A DNA stretch of 64,000 nt from Stenotrophomonas sp. MMGLT7 (GCF_021168555.1 NZ_JAJOZS010000002.1:270291-334290); one strand, 5' to 3'. Numbered from the stretch's first letter, positions 1 through 9,620 are shown. Program-made: numbers and translations. The notes: generated by a model from the letters alone, not told the origin.

Positions 1-689
1 TCGACCACGTCCCAAGGGCCCACCGCATAGGCCAGCAGGTAGGTCGGCAGCGGCAGGGTCTCGGCGAAGGTGACCGTCTTCCAGCCCTTGCCGGCCGGCG
101 TGCTGGACACCTCGGCGGTGTTGGCCAGCGCCTGCTCGGCCTGCGGCACCGTGAGGCTCAGCGCGAACGGGGTCTTGAACGCCGGCTCGTCGAAGCCGGG
201 AAAGGCGTAGCGCGCGCTGATCGGCTCCATCTGCGTCATCGCGTAGGCGCGGCCCTGGTAGCCGACCTTGTACAGCCCCTGCAGCTGCTGGTTCAGCGGC
301 GCGCTGTAGGCGATCTCCAGCGTCAGCTGCTGCGGCACCAGGGTGCGGCCGAAATCGATCCGGGCCACGCCGGCCTGGGCGTCCGCCTGGCGCCAGGTGG
401 CGGCGAAGGCCTCGCCCTCGGCAGGCACCACGCGGGTGCTGGCGACCTTGAGTTGCTTGCCGTGCAACCAGAGGTGGTCGGCCGCCTCGGCCAGGCGCAC
501 GCGGATCCTCACGCTGCCACTGAAGTCGGCCTGGCCCGGATCGACCTTCAGCGCCAGCGCATAGTGCTCCGGCACCGCCCATTGCGGCAGGCGGCCGGTG
601 GGCACCGGGTCCTGCGCGGTGGCGGCAAGCGCGGCGCCGCAGCACAGCGCCAGGGTGGAGGCCAGGACAACGGGGGCGAGACGGCGCAT
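1..689 (-). CDS. M1 family aminopeptidase, N-terminal part (runs off the window)
   Basis: This is the first ~229 residues of a secreted zinc aminopeptidase of the M1 (aminopeptidase N) family; the rest lies beyond the left edge, so the HExxH catalytic motif is not in view. A signal peptide is visible (MRRLAPVVLASTLALCCGAA, cleavage near LAA-TAQD). It is followed by the beta-saddle domain, with the characteristic stretch YAFPGFDEPAFKTPFALSL near residue 170. The ATG at 689 is chosen because it opens the signal peptide. The gene lies 85 bp downstream of the RND pump on the same strand; there is no clear terminator between them. Family assignment is firm. Substrate preference cannot be read from this part. 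Confidence 0.85.
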   Translation of the reverse strand, partial: MRRLAPVVLASTLALCCGAALAATAQDPVPTGRLPQWAVPEHYALALKVDPGQADFSGSVRIRVRLAEAADHLWLHGKQLKVASTRVVPAEGEAFAATWRQADAQAGVARIDFGRTLVPQQLTLEIAYSAPLNQQLQGLYKVGYQGRAYAMTQMEPISARYAFPGFDEPAFKTPFALSLTVPQAEQALANTAEVSSTPAGKGWKTVTFAETLPLPTYLLAYAVGPWDVV

Positions 690-774
690 CGAGGAATCCT
701 TCAGGGAGACGGCAACGCACCACTCAAGCACGGATGGGTGCGGCGGTCATGTATCCAAAGTGACAGGCGCCGCC

Positions 775-3700
775 TCAGGCATGGCCGCCGACCTCGGGCG
801 TGGTCGCCTCCAGCCTCGCCAGCTCGTGCGCCACCGCCTCGGGCGACTTGGTGTACGGCGCGATCAGCGCGTAGAACGCCGGCACCACGTACAGCGACAG
901 CAGCGTGGACAGCGACACGCCGAAGATCACCACCACGCCGATGGTGGCGCGGCTGGCCGAACCGGGGCCGCCGGCGGCCACCAGCGGGATCGCGCCGACC
1001 ACGGTGGCGATCGAGGTCATCAGGATCGGGCGCAGGCGCACCGAGGCCGACTCGACGATGGCCTGGTGCACGCTGCGGCCCTCGTCGCGCAGCTGGTTGG
1101 CGAACTCCACGATCAGGATGCCGTTCTTGGCCGCCAGCCCGACCAGCATGACGATGCCGATCTGGCTGAACAGGTTGAGCGTGCCGCCTGTGATCCAAAG
1201 CCCGACCAGCGCGCCGAGCACCGCCAGCGGCACGGTGAGCATGATCACCAGCGGATGGGCGAAGCTCTCGAACTGCGCGGCCAGCACCAGGTACACCACC
1301 AGCAGCGCCATTGCGAAGGTCAGCAGCACCGCCGAGCCCGATTGCTGGTACTCGCGCGATTCGCCCCGCCAGTCGATCTGCGCGTAGTCCGGCAGTTCCT
1401 CGGCGGCCGCCTGTTGCGCCCAGGCGATGGCATCGCCGAGCCGGTAGCCCGGCGCCAGGCCGGCGGTCAGGGTGATCGAGCGCAGGCGGTTGAAGCGGTT
1501 GAGCGTGCCCGGTTCGGCGATCTCGCTCAGCGTGACCAGGTTGGACAGCGGGATCAGCTGGCCGCTGGACGAGCGCACGCGGATCGCCTCCAGGTCGGCG
1601 GGCGCGGCGCGGCCGGCGCGGCCGGCCTGCAGCATCACGTCGTACTCCTCGCCGTTGTCGACGAAGGTGGTCACCCGCACCGAGCCCATCAGCGCCTCCA
1701 GCGCGCCGCCGATCGCGGTCACCGGCACGCCGAGGTCGGCCGCGCGCTGGCGATCGATGTTCACCCGCATCTGCGGGCGGGTTTCCTTGTAGTCCGAGTC
1801 GGCGCCGACCAGGCCGGGGTTGGCCTCCATGCGCTGCAGCATGCGATCGCGCCATTGCGCCAGCTCGACGTAGTCCGGCCCGCCCAGCACCATCTGGAAC
1901 GGCTGCCCGCCGCCGCGCACCAGCCCGCCCTGCACCTGGGTGCGCACGCGCACGCCGGTGAGGCCGGCCAGGCGGCGCTGGATGTCGGCGGCCACGTCGA
2001 TGGTCGGCTCGCTGCGCTTGCTCCAGTCCTGCAGGAACACGCTGACCCGCCCGGTGTGCATCTCCTCGCTGTTGCCGAAGCCGCCGGGCACGCGCGGGTT
2101 GGCGCGCGCGATCAGCTGGTCCGGGCCGATCATCGGCTCGAGGATCTTTTCCACCTGCTTGATCTGGCCCACCGTGTAGTCGAAGCCCGCGCCCTCCGGG
2201 CCTTCGAGCATGACCTGGAACTGGCCGCGGTCCTCGGCCGGGGCCAGTTCCGACGGCACCCGGTGGAACAGCAGCACGATCAGCACCGCCGCGCCCAGCA
2301 TCAGCCCGGCGAACAGCCAGTGGCGGCCCACGCTGCGCTCGAGCGAACGCCGGTAGCCGGCGGCGACGCGTTCCAGGCGGCCATCGAACCACGCATTGAA
2401 GCGGTTGCGCCTGGCCTGCCCGTGCGGCTTGATCAGCTTGGACGACATCATCGGCGTCAGCGTCAGCGCCACGAACGCGGAGATCGCCACCGCCGCGGCC
2501 AGCGCCACCGCCAGCTCGCGGAACAGCCGCCCGGTGTTGCCCTGCAGGAAGCCGACCGGCAGGAACACCGCCACCAGCACCGCGGTGGTGGCGATCACGG
2601 CGAAGGCCACCTGCGCGGTACCGCGCCTGGACGCCACCAGCGGCGGCTCGCCCAGGTCGACGCGGCGCTGGATGTTCTCCACCACCACGATGGCGTCGTC
2701 CACCACCAGGCCGATCGCCAGCACCAGCGCCAGCAGGGTGAGCAGGTTGATCGAGAAGCCGAACGCGTACAGCGCGATGAACGAGGCGATCAGGCACACC
2801 GGTACCGTCACCGCCGGGATCAGCGCCGCGCGCACGCTGCCCAGGAACATCCAGATCACCAGCAGCACCAGCACCACCGCCTCCACCAGCGTGTGGTAGA
2901 CGCGCTGCACCGCCGCATCGATGAAGGTGGTGGTGTCGAAGGCGACGAAGATGTTGGTGCCTGCGGGCAGCGACTTCTGGATCTGCTCGGCCTCGGCGCG
3001 CGCCGCCCGCGCCACGTCCAGCGCGTTGGCGGTGGAGTTGCGCACGATGCCCAGGCCGACGTTGGGCTGGCCGTTGCTGTGGAAGTAGGCGCGGCGCTCG
3101 GCCGAGCCCAGCTCGATCTCGGCCACGTCGCCCAGCCGCACCACGTAGCCGTCCGCGCCCTTGCCCAGCGGGATGCGGGCGAAGTCCTCCGGCTTGAGGT
3201 AGCTGCGCTCCACCCGCAGGGTGAAGTCGCGCTGCGCCGATTCCAGGCTGCCGGCCGGCAGCTCGACGTTCTCGTTCTGCAGCGAGGTGCTGACGTCGGC
3301 CACGGTGAGGTTGCGCGCGGCCAGCTGGTCGCGGTCCAGCCAGATGCGCATGGCATAGCGCTGGCGCCCGCCGATGCGTACCTGGGCCACGCCGTCGAGG
3401 CTGGAGAAGCGGTCCACCACGTAGCGCTCGGCGTAGTCGGACAGCTGCAGCGTGTCCATCGCCGAGGAGTTCATGTTGAGCCACAGGATCGGGTCGGCGT
3501 CGGCTTCGACCTTGGATATCTCCGGCGGCCGCGCCTGGTCGGGCATGCGGTCGGAGACGCGGCTGACCGCGTCGCGCACGTCGTTGGCGGCGGCCTCGAT
3601 GTCGCGGCTCTGCGAGAACTCGATGCTGATGTCCGAGCTGCCGTTGCGGCTGCGCGCCTGGATGATCTCGATGCCCTCGATGCCGGCCAGCGCATCCTCC

Positions 3701-3900
3701 AGCACCTGGGTGATGCGGCTCTCCACCACCGCCGCCGAGGCGCCGGTGTACTCGACCTCCACCGAGACGATCGGCGGGTCGATCGCCGGCAGCTCGCGCA
3801 GGGTCAGGCGGGCGAAGGACATCAGTCCCAGCACGATCAGCAGCAGGCTCATCACCACCGCCAGCACCGGGCGGGTGATGGAGATGTCGGACAGTTTCAT
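775..3900 (-). CDS. RND multidrug efflux permease (HAE-1, AcrB/MexF type)
   Basis: A 1041-residue inner-membrane proton/drug antiporter, the usual length for AcrB-like pumps. It begins MKLSDISITRPVLAVVMSL (first membrane helix), followed by a porter domain and a membrane domain. The helix-4 pair of aspartates needed for proton relay is in GLVVDDAIVVVEN, followed by the QRR and TLTPMM segments typical of the family. Its start codon overlaps the stop of the adaptor gene upstream by 4 nt (ATGA), so the two are translationally coupled. No outer-membrane factor gene is present, so it presumably uses a TolC-type channel encoded elsewhere. Substrates are unknown. Confidence 0.93.
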   Translation of the reverse strand: MKLSDISITRPVLAVVMSLLLIVLGLMSFARLTLRELPAIDPPIVSVEVEYTGASAAVVESRITQVLEDALAGIEGIEIIQARSRNGSSDISIEFSQSRDIEAAANDVRDAVSRVSDRMPDQARPPEISKVEADADPILWLNMNSSAMDTLQLSDYAERYVVDRFSSLDGVAQVRIGGRQRYAMRIWLDRDQLAARNLTVADVSTSLQNENVELPAGSLESAQRDFTLRVERSYLKPEDFARIPLGKGADGYVVRLGDVAEIELGSAERRAYFHSNGQPNVGLGIVRNSTANALDVARAARAEAEQIQKSLPAGTNIFVAFDTTTFIDAAVQRVYHTLVEAVVLVLLVIWMFLGSVRAALIPAVTVPVCLIASFIALYAFGFSINLLTLLALVLAIGLVVDDAIVVVENIQRRVDLGEPPLVASRRGTAQVAFAVIATTAVLVAVFLPVGFLQGNTGRLFRELAVALAAAVAISAFVALTLTPMMSSKLIKPHGQARRNRFNAWFDGRLERVAAGYRRSLERSVGRHWLFAGLMLGAAVLIVLLFHRVPSELAPAEDRGQFQVMLEGPEGAGFDYTVGQIKQVEKILEPMIGPDQLIARANPRVPGGFGNSEEMHTGRVSVFLQDWSKRSEPTIDVAADIQRRLAGLTGVRVRTQVQGGLVRGGGQPFQMVLGGPDYVELAQWRDRMLQRMEANPGLVGADSDYKETRPQMRVNIDRQRAADLGVPVTAIGGALEALMGSVRVTTFVDNGEEYDVMLQAGRAGRAAPADLEAIRVRSSSGQLIPLSNLVTLSEIAEPGTLNRFNRLRSITLTAGLAPGYRLGDAIAWAQQAAAEELPDYAQIDWRGESREYQQSGSAVLLTFAMALLVVYLVLAAQFESFAHPLVIMLTVPLAVLGALVGLWITGGTLNLFSQIGIVMLVGLAAKNGILIVEFANQLRDEGRSVHQAIVESASVRLRPILMTSIATVVGAIPLVAAGGPGSASRATIGVVVIFGVSLSTLLSLYVVPAFYALIAPYTKSPEAVAHELARLEATTPEVGGHA

Positions 3901-4952
3901 CGCGCGCTACCGGCGGGGGCGGCGCCGTCGCGCACCTTCAGGCCCGGCCGCAGCTTGCCGGCGCCGTCGACCACGATGCGCTCACCCGGCTGCAGGCCCT
4001 CAAGGATCTCCACCAGGCCGTCGCGGCGCTCGCCGGCCCTGATGTCGGCGCGCTCGACCGTGTCGTCGTCCTTGACCCGGAACACGTAGGATTCGCGCCC
4101 CACCTGCACCACCGCGATCTCGGGGATCACCAGGGCCTGGCGCTCGGGCTGGAACAGGCTCACCTGCAGCAGCATTCCCGGGCGCAGGCGGCGGTCGGGG
4201 TTGTCGAAGTCGGCGCGCACGGTCACCGCGCGGGTGGCCTCGTCGATGCGCGAGTCCACGGTGCTCACCACACCCGCGAAGGTCTCGCCCGGCCAGGCCG
4301 CAGCGGTGCCGGTGACGGACCGGCCCGGCTGCACCAGCGCCAGCTGCGACTCGGGCACCTGGAAGTCCACGTGCATGCGCGAGACGTCGTCGAGCGTGGC
4401 GATCACCGTCGAGGACGTGACCAGCGAACCGGGACTGACCCGGCGGATGCCCAGCACGCCGGCGAACGGCGCCCGCACCTCGCGGTCGACGATCTCCGCC
4501 TGCATCTGCCGCACCCGCGCCAGCGCCGCGTCGCGCAGCGCCTTCTGCGTATCCACGGTGGAGCGTGCGACCAGCTGCTGGCCGACCAGTTCGAGCTGGC
4601 GGCGATGCAGCTGCTCGGCTTCCTGGTAGGTGGCCTGCGCGGCGACCAGCGCCGCATCCTGGGCATTGCCGCGCAGGGTCAGCAGCAGCTGCCCGGCCTT
4701 CACCTCGTCGCCGCTGTCGAAGTAGACCTTCTCCACCACGTCGCTGACCGCGGCGGTGAGCCCGACCGACTCGCGCGCCCGCACCGTCGCCAGCGACTGC
4801 AGGGTGCTGCTCCAGGCACGCGGCTGTACCGTCTGCAGGGTGACCGGCGTGGGTTCGGCGGAAGCGGGGGCGACTTCGGGTTTGCCACAGCCGCCGAGCC
4901 AGATTGCCGCCAGGGCAATCGCGGCCAGGCGCGTGCGGAGTCGGAAAGGCAT
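3897..4952 (-). CDS. RND efflux periplasmic adaptor (membrane fusion protein)
   Basis: A 351-residue periplasmic adaptor linking the RND pump to an outer-membrane channel. A lipoprotein signal is visible, with the lipobox LGGC ending at Cys22. The lipoyl/barrel-sandwich hybrid halves flank a short alpha-hairpin (residues ~95-150, EAEQLHRRQLELVGQQLVAR). The beta-barrel and membrane-proximal domains follow, with GRESYVFRVKDDDTVERADI near residue 290. A GCAGGAC sequence lies about 14 nt before the ATG. It is the first gene of a two-gene operon with the pump. No local regulator gene is adjacent; the nearest is cysB, about 1.2 kb away on the same strand. Confidence 0.92.
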   Translation of the reverse strand: MPFRLRTRLAAIALAAIWLGGCGKPEVAPASAEPTPVTLQTVQPRAWSSTLQSLATVRARESVGLTAAVSDVVEKVYFDSGDEVKAGQLLLTLRGNAQDAALVAAQATYQEAEQLHRRQLELVGQQLVARSTVDTQKALRDAALARVRQMQAEIVDREVRAPFAGVLGIRRVSPGSLVTSSTVIATLDDVSRMHVDFQVPESQLALVQPGRSVTGTAAAWPGETFAGVVSTVDSRIDEATRAVTVRADFDNPDRRLRPGMLLQVSLFQPERQALVIPEIAVVQVGRESYVFRVKDDDTVERADIRAGERRDGLVEILEGLQPGERIVVDGAGKLRPGLKVRDGAAPAGSAR

Positions 4953-6196
4953 GCGCGGGAAGTCCTGCAGAAGGGCGTCTGGAGTTTAACGGCCAGGGTG
5001 CGTGGCGGTTGACATGTTTGCACGCCATTTACCCATGACCAATGACCCTTGTCCGCCCGGAAACCCGGCCTTTCGACGGCCTGCGTGCACATAGCTGACG
5101 CGATCGTAATCTGCGTGGGCCGCCGGGACTTGTGCAACAGCGTACTCGGGACGGCCGGTAAGCGTCGGGCGTCTTCCTTGCCCCGAACATGGGCTACGGT
5201 TTGCGCCGATCCGGTCCACGTCCAGGTAAGCCAGTACCCGCGCCGCCAGCACCTCGGCATTGTCGCCGGCAGCACGCAGGTTCCAGCGGCTGGGAACCTC
5301 CGGGCATCGCAGGGCGAACCGATGCCGGCGAAGTTTGGAATCCACCCGGCCCGTGTCTTGCGGTATCCGCCCCGCACGTCGCGCCGCGGGCACGGCCAGC
5401 CGCACGTCGACGCACAACTCGACGGATTCGAACTCGCCGGCGTCGAAGCGCTCGCGCGCCATCCACCGCCACCCGTGGAAACAAGCAGCGGCCATGAGCC
5501 GATAACAGCTGTTCCTTTGTTCCGCCCGATTCGCATCCCTAGCATCGGCATTTCCCTCCTCCGATCCCCGACGCGATGGCTGCCGCCAAACCGATCCTGC
5601 CGCCCGGTCCGTGGACCGGGAGCCGCCACGCAGCGTTGCCACGACCGCGTTGCGGCCTGGATGCGGTCGCGCGGTGGCGGCTGCCGGGCGGCCGGGTACG
5701 GACAACGTGCCTCGCACCGAGCGAACTCCGGGGCAGGCAGTGCCGGACGAGGACCGGACAGCAGCGGGCCGGGGCTGTCCCCGGCCCGGCCGGCAATGTC
5801 CGGTGCGCGGCCGGGCAGGTTCCTGACGTCCCGCAGCATTCCGGTCACGACGGCGTAACCGCCGGTACGGAGACTGCGGCCTTGCACGAGTGGCTCGCCA
5901 CCCGGCGCGAAATCGCCCCTGCCGCCGCGGCCGTTCCTGGCCGCGCACAGGGCCGGTGCCGCGCCGACAGGCCGGAGGCGGCACTCGACCCTACCCAGAC
6001 TGCCGGCCTGGCGACGCAGTCCGCCGATCAAGGCTGATCGGCATGCTGCGCCGCCGGCCGGCGGATTGGGACCAGCGGGAGCGATTCGGTGCCTGGAAAC
6101 GTGCAGATCGAAGCGCGCGGGTCCGCTCCTCGGCAACGGTTCCACGCCCTGCCCAGCCGCGACGTTCCGGCTTTGGCGATCGGTTGCGCGCGGCGA
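4953..6196. other. Gene-poor interval
   Basis: About 1.2 kb separate the efflux operon from cysB. Several open frames exist on both strands but none shows a recognisable domain or consistent third-position GC bias. The one exception is the fragment listed separately near 5190-5462. GC-rich inverted segments around 5770-5820 (GGCCGGGC-type) look like degenerate REP sequence. The efflux promoter must lie at the left end, and the cysB 3' end at the right. This could be decayed coding DNA. Confidence 0.5.
5190..5462 (-). pseudogene. Coding-like fragment of unknown identity
   Basis: In one minus-strand frame the translation MARERFDAGEFESVELCVD and, further on, WNLRAAGDNAEVLAARVLAY reads like protein. 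The first part shows a clear third-position G/C preference; the open frame then runs on to a stop at 4986 with low-complexity sequence. I do not recognise a family. There is no convincing ribosome-binding site and the flanks in the same frame are not protein-like. It is best regarded as a possible gene remnant, and may be chance. Confidence 0.2.
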
Positions 6197-7180
6197 TCAG
6201 CTGGTGATGGTCTGGGTCAGCGATTCCCAGCTCGGCGGCTCGGGCCAGTTCGCCTCCTGGTTGCCTTCCAATACCCGGCGCAGGTCGCGCGGGTCGATCT
6301 GCGGCGCCAGCACGTGCACCAGTTCCAGCGCGTAGTCGCGCAGCACCCGCTCGCGCGGCAGCACCGCCCAGGCGATGCACTCGGGAACCGCCGGCGGCGC
6401 CGGCCACGCGCGCAGGTCGCCGTCGCTGGCATTGACCGCCATCTCGGCCAATATGCCCACGCCCACGCCGCTGCGCACGTAGGTCTTGATCAGGTCGGCA
6501 TCGAGCGCGGTGAGCGCGATGTCCGGCTGCAGGCCGACGCTGGCGAAAGCCCGCCGCAACGAGGAATCGGGCCGGGTCGAGGATTCGTAGCTGATCAACG
6601 GCTGCTTCGCCAGCGCCGCCATGTCCGGCACGGCACCGGCGCGGTCCAGCGCGTGCCCGCGCGGCACGACCGCCAGCCGGCGCCAGCGGTACAGCGGCAC
6701 CGCGATGCCCGCGGCCGGCGCCTCGCCGGAGGTGCTGACCACGGCGATGTCGGCATCGCCCTGGCTGAGCAGGTCCAGTGCGGCGCTCTCCGCGGCCTGC
6801 TGCAGGTGCACGCTGACCTGCGGGTACTCGCGCTTGATCTGCGCCACCGCCGGCGGCAGCACGAAGCGTGCCTGGGTATGGGTGGTGGTCAGGACCAGCT
6901 GGCCCTGGCTCTCGCGGCGCTGGTTGGCGGCGTAGGTGCGGATGTTGTTGGCCTCGGCCAGCACCGCGCGCGCGCGCTCGATCACCTCTCCGCCGGCCGG
7001 GGTCACCGACTCCAGGCTGCGGCCGCGGCGCACGAACAGCAGGAAGCCCAGTTCGTCCTCCAGCTGCTTGAGCTGCTTGGACAGGCCGGGCTGGGTGGCA
7101 TGCACCCGCGTCGCCGCCAGCGTGATGTTGAGTTCTGCATCGGCGATGGCGACGAGATAGCGGAGCTGGGTCAGGGTCAT
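6197..7180 (-). CDS. cysB: LysR-type regulator of cysteine biosynthesis
   Basis: A 327-residue LysR-type transcription factor. The N-terminal winged helix-turn-helix is at residues 1-60 (QLRYLVAIADAELNITLAA, then HATQPGLSKQLKQLEDELG). It is followed by the CysB-like effector domain, with TTTHTQARFVLPPAVAQIKREYP around residue 100; the THTQARY-type segment is a hallmark of CysB/Cbl, which sense O- or N-acetylserine and sulfate status. It is transcribed away from cysK, which fits the classic regulation of cysteine synthase by CysB and negative autoregulation. Two LysR-type dyads lie in the shared intergenic region. A Cbl-like paralogue is the main alternative name. Confidence 0.88.
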   Translation of the reverse strand: MTLTQLRYLVAIADAELNITLAATRVHATQPGLSKQLKQLEDELGFLLFVRRGRSLESVTPAGGEVIERARAVLAEANNIRTYAANQRRESQGQLVLTTTHTQARFVLPPAVAQIKREYPQVSVHLQQAAESAALDLLSQGDADIAVVSTSGEAPAAGIAVPLYRWRRLAVVPRGHALDRAGAVPDMAALAKQPLISYESSTRPDSSLRRAFASVGLQPDIALTALDADLIKTYVRSGVGVGILAEMAVNASDGDLRAWPAPPAVPECIAWAVLPRERVLRDYALELVHVLAPQIDPRDLRRVLEGNQEANWPEPPSWESLTQTITS

Positions 7181-7203
7181 GGCAGGGGCGGGTCCGCCGC
7201 ATA

Positions 7204-7218
7204 TATCGAATGGCGATA
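7204..7218. promoter_or_regulatory. LysR-type dyad near cysB start
   Basis: Inverted repeat TATCG-N5-CGATA, 23 bp upstream of the cysB start codon. The half-site with its flank, TATCGAATG, recurs at 7267-7275 beside the second dyad. The position fits an autoregulatory operator. The assignment to CysB is inferred from symmetry and location only. Confidence 0.45.
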
Positions 7219-7250
7219 AGCGACTTTAGAGGAAGTCGCCACCGCTATTG

Positions 7251-7265
7251 ATAACCAAAAGTTAT
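7251..7265. promoter_or_regulatory. LysR-type dyad between cysB and cysK
   Basis: Perfect inverted repeat ATAAC-N5-GTTAT, which contains the T-N11-A core typical of LysR-type binding sites. It sits in an AT-rich island in an otherwise very GC-rich region and is probably the activating CysB site. It lies about 400 bp from cysK, so the cysK promoter either has a long leader or a further site not recognised here. Confidence 0.5.
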
Positions 7266-7660
7266 TTATCGAATGCATGAAGTCATTTCCGGCAGCTATA
7301 AGCCGGAGCTACGGTCCGGATTCCCTGGCAAGCAGCTTCTTCCTGCCGTGAACGCCATCCAGTCCCCGCCGCCCGACGATCCACACCACCGCCCCGGGCG
7401 GGCGCCTGGTCGCGGCGAGCCGGCCGAATGCGAGGTCGAGACCCGATCGCCTGCCCGGCAAGCCGGTGCCATCGCCGTCGCGCAGGTGGAGAACGGCCCG
7501 TGGTCGCGGCGACGCGCGGTCGCCGGCATGGCCGGCACGCCGTATCCGTTCGATGCCGCACCGCTGCGCCGCGCCCCCTTCCCCTCACCCTCCCCGAAGG
7601 CGAACGCATCGACACTGACCGATGCCGCCCGACCGATCCAGATCCAAGGAGTCCCCTGAC

Positions 7661-8620
7661 ATGACCATCCACGACAGCATCCTCGACACCATCGGCCGCA
7701 CCCCGGTGGTCCGGCTCAACCGGGTCAAGCCGGCCAACGCCACGCTCTACGCCAAGGTCGAATCGTTCAACCCCGGCGGCTCGGTCAAGGACCGCCTGGC
7801 GCTGGCCATCATCCTCGACGCCGAGGCGCGCGGCCTGCTCAAGCCCGGCGACACGATCGTCGAAGCTACCTCCGGCAATACCGGCGTGGCACTGGCGATG
7901 GTCGCCGCCGCGCGCGGCTACAAGTTCGTGGCGACGATGGTGGAGACCTTCTCGATCGAGCGCCGCAAGCTGATGCGCGCCTACGGCGCCAAGGTCATCC
8001 TCACCCCGGCTGCCGAACGCGGCACCGGCATGGTGCGCAAGGCGCGCGAACTGGCCGAGCAGCACGGCTGGTTCCTGGCCAGCCAGTTCGCCAACCCGGC
8101 CAATCCGGCCTATCACCGCAACACCACCGCCGCCGAGATCCTGCGCGATTTCGCCGGCCGCCGGCTGGACTACTTCGTCAGCGGCTGGGGCACCGGCGGC
8201 ACCATCACCGGCGTGGGCGAAGTGCTGCGCGTGGCGCGGCCGGAGACCAGGATCATCGCCACCGAGCCGGCCAACGCCTCGCTGCTGCTGGGCAAGGAAT
8301 GGCAGCCGCACAAGATCCAGGGCTGGACCCCGGACTTCGTGCCCGAGGTGCTCAATCGCGAGGTCTACGACGAGGTGCTGCCGGTCAGCGACGACGAGGC
8401 GATCGCGACCTCGCGCCGGCTGGCCGCCGAGGAAGGCATCTTCGTCGGCATCTCCGCCGGCGCCACCGTGGCCGCCGCGCTGCGCGTGGCCGAGACCGCC
8501 GCGCCCGGCTCGGTGCTGCTGGCGGTACTGCCCGACACCGGCGAGCGCTACTTTTCCACCCCGCTGTTCGCCGACATCAACGAGGGCAGCGACGACGACT
8601 GGCTGGCCGGCCTGCCCTGA
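7661..8620 (+). CDS. cysK: Cysteine synthase A (O-acetylserine sulfhydrylase)
   Basis: A 319-residue fold-type II PLP enzyme that makes L-cysteine from O-acetylserine and sulfide in the cytoplasm. The PLP lysine is K43 in NPGGSVKDRLA. The asparagine/substrate loop TSGNTG is near residue 70, and the phosphate-binding loop GTGGT lies in SGWGTGGTITG. The C-terminus has the usual PDTGERY segment. The start is set at ATG 7661 because AAGGAG lies 9 nt upstream; the same frame is open further upstream but is not protein-like. It diverges from cysB, its likely activator. CysM is an alternative, but the loop sequences and length favour CysK. Confidence 0.92.
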   Translation: MTIHDSILDTIGRTPVVRLNRVKPANATLYAKVESFNPGGSVKDRLALAIILDAEARGLLKPGDTIVEATSGNTGVALAMVAAARGYKFVATMVETFSIERRKLMRAYGAKVILTPAAERGTGMVRKARELAEQHGWFLASQFANPANPAYHRNTTAAEILRDFAGRRLDYFVSGWGTGGTITGVGEVLRVARPETRIIATEPANASLLLGKEWQPHKIQGWTPDFVPEVLNREVYDEVLPVSDDEAIATSRRLAAEEGIFVGISAGATVAAALRVAETAAPGSVLLAVLPDTGERYFSTPLFADINEGSDDDWLAGLP

Positions 8621-9080
8621 GCCGGACCCGCGCGTCCCGGCCGCGATGGAGCGGCCGGCGCGCTGCGGCAACGCGCCGGCAGTCGGACCCGACACGCGGG
8701 AACGACCGCGCAGCGGTGCCGCAACAGCCCGGCGTGGCCGAACCTGGATCGCGGCAACGGGATCCGTCTTCCCGAACGTGACCGCTGTGGTCCGGGTAGG
8801 CGTAGCGCCTCCCGGACACGAGTCCGGCACGTTGCTGTCGTGCCCGGGCGGCCTATGGTCCTGCCCGGACCACGCACTGCCGCCCGGTACAGGGTTGTCC
8901 CGCCCCGCGGCGCGCCGGCGCGGGAACAACGCGACCGCATGATCGCAGGCGCAGTCGCAGGCACTGAGATGCGTGGCCGCCAAGGTGTCGCCATACACGG
9001 ATGAACGTGCGGCGGACGGCATTGGCCGGCACCGGACTTCCGTCACGTTTCAGTCATGATGGGCACATGAAGATCGGCGC
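8621..9080. other. Intergenic interval with a REP-like hairpin
   Basis: 460 bp between cysK and the macro-domain gene. No credible gene is seen. It contains the hairpin described at 8790-8817 and further GC-rich inverted segments (GACACG.GTCCGGC type, also seen around 47400). Confidence 0.5.
8790..8817. repeat. REP-like palindrome
   Basis: Arms GTCCGGG...AGGCG and CGCCT-CCCGGAC pair around a TAG loop, with a single bulged T. This gives a 12-bp stem in 28 bp. It lacks a T-tract, so it looks more like a REP element than a rho-independent terminator, although it could protect the cysK mRNA 3' end. Confidence 0.55.
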
Positions 9081-9620
9081 ATGAAGATCGAAGTCTGGCA
9101 AGGCGACATCACCACGCTGGCGGTGGACGCCATCGTCAACGCCGCCAACGAATCGCTGCTCGGCGGCGGCGGCGTGGACGGCGCGATCCATCGTGCCGCC
9201 GGCCCCGGCCTGCTGGCCGAATGCCGGCAGCTACCGGAAATCCGTCCGGGCGTGCGCTGCCCGACCGGCGAGGTGCGTGCCACCGGCGGCCACCTGCTCA
9301 AGGCGCGCCACGTGCTGCATGCCGTGGGCCCGGTATGGCGCGACGGCCAGCACGACGAGCCCGCGCTGCTGGGCAACTGCTACTGGCGCTCGCTGGCGCT
9401 GGCAGAGCAGATGGGCCTGCAGTCGATCGCCTTCCCGGCGATCAGCTGCGGCGTCTACGGCTACCCGCTGCAGCAGGCCGCGCGCATCGCCGTGGCCGAG
9501 ACCGTGGCCTGGCAGAAATCCCATTCCGTCCCCAAGGACATCATCCTGGTGGCCTACAACGACGCCACCTTCAAGGCGCTGCAGCAGGCGCTGGTGCAGA
9601 CCCAGGCAGCCGTGGCCTGA
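9081..9620 (+). CDS. Macro-domain O-acetyl-ADP-ribose deacetylase (YmdB type)
   Basis: A 179-residue single macro domain. It binds ADP-ribose and in characterised relatives hydrolyses O-acetyl-ADP-ribose or removes ADP-ribose from proteins; bacterial YmdB also modulates RNase III. The motifs are in order: [19 protein letters not shown], the glycine-rich loop [14 protein letters not shown] (residues ~33-46), and GVYGYP near residue 130 in the second ligand loop. A start 14 nt upstream (ATG 9067) meets a stop after five codons, so 9081 is used. It stands alone: no sirtuin, DraT or toxin partner is adjacent. Confidence 0.88.
   Translation: MKIEVWQGDITTLAVDAIVNAANESLLGGGGVDGAIHRAAGPGLLAECRQLPEIRPGVRCPTGEVRATGGHLLKARHVLHAVGPVWRDGQHDEPALLGNCYWRSLALAEQMGLQSIAFPAISCGVYGYPLQQAARIAVAETVAWQKSHSVPKDIILVAYNDATFKALQQALVQTQAAVA

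Noticed and set aside
598..4089. Very long plus-strand open frame (over 1100 codons) opposite the efflux genes
   Set aside because: It is antisense to a clear RND pump, is rich in His/Gln/Arg as expected from reversed high-GC codons, and has no domain.
8790..8817. Rho-independent terminator of cysK
   Set aside because: A strong stem, but it lies 170 bp past the stop codon and has no T-tract; REP is more likely.
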